NCBI GenBank assembly: GCA_902773245.1
Contig: CACYDY010000251.1
Span: 1-5,892, forward strand
Source of the DNA: an uncultured Ruminococcus sp.
GTDB lineage: Bacteria; Bacillota; Clostridia; Oscillospirales; Acutalibacteraceae
Length of the DNA stretch: 5,892 nt
Direction: 5' to 3'
Shown: one piece after another, positions 5,864 through 5,892 of the stretch
Position numbering within the stretch: position 1 is the stretch's first letter
How the letters are laid out: every line of letters starts with the position of its first letter
The notes under the pieces: generated by a model
The model's input: only the letters and a program-made list of their open reading frames with translations
What the model was told of the DNA's origin: nothing
Databases searched by the model: none
Translations under genes and position numbers: made by a program

Positions 5864-5892
5864 GGTCTGAGAAAAAATTGCTAAATCTTAAC

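Overview
The window looks like ordinary chromosome of a low-to-moderate G+C Clostridia. My best guess is a Ruminococcus/Oscillospirales-type gut bacterium. This rests on the protein families, the consensus -35/-10 promoters, the purine-rich ribosome binding sites and the style of the intergenic repeat at the right end. It is an inference from reading the sequence, not a database result. No CRISPR array, RNA gene, transposase or phage gene was recognised.

Left half, + strand (1-2976): a short leader with a possible promoter and a hairpin over the ribosome binding site leads into a tightly packed three-gene operon. It encodes (i) a membrane-anchored HlyD/MacA/YknX-type adaptor (131-1096), (ii) a MacB/FtsX-type ABC transporter permease (1086-2255, overlapping the adaptor by 11 bases) and (iii) a protein of the DUF6873 guanidino-group-modifying-enzyme (pentein) fold family (2260-2976, 4 bases after the permease). 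The transporter ATPase that should power the adaptor/permease pair is not in the window.

Middle (2977-3446): a near-consensus extended -10 promoter starts immediately after the operon. It drives a leader with a 9-bp hairpin and then a 96-residue charged protein of unknown function (3100-3390). A strong hairpin terminator (3403-3446) closes this unit and sits between convergent transcription units.

Right half, - strand (3468-5586): a two-gene tRNA-modification and maturation operon. tcdA/csdL (tRNA threonylcarbamoyladenosine dehydratase, 5586-4840) is transcribed first, and after 19 bases comes a CCA tRNA nucleotidyltransferase with an HD domain (4820-3468). Both act on tRNA: one finishes the A37 hypermodification and the other builds or repairs the 3' CCA end.

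Right edge (5587-5892): 306 bases without a gene. It holds a weak tcdA promoter candidate, a compact run of three hairpins that looks like a dispersed intergenic repeat (5676-5778), and a probable leftward terminator (5831-5863) for a gene beyond the window. The most worthwhile leads are the pentein-fold protein coupled to an ATPase-less MacB-type exporter, the hairpin-controlled leaders, and the repeat element. I do not see a convincing entirely new system.
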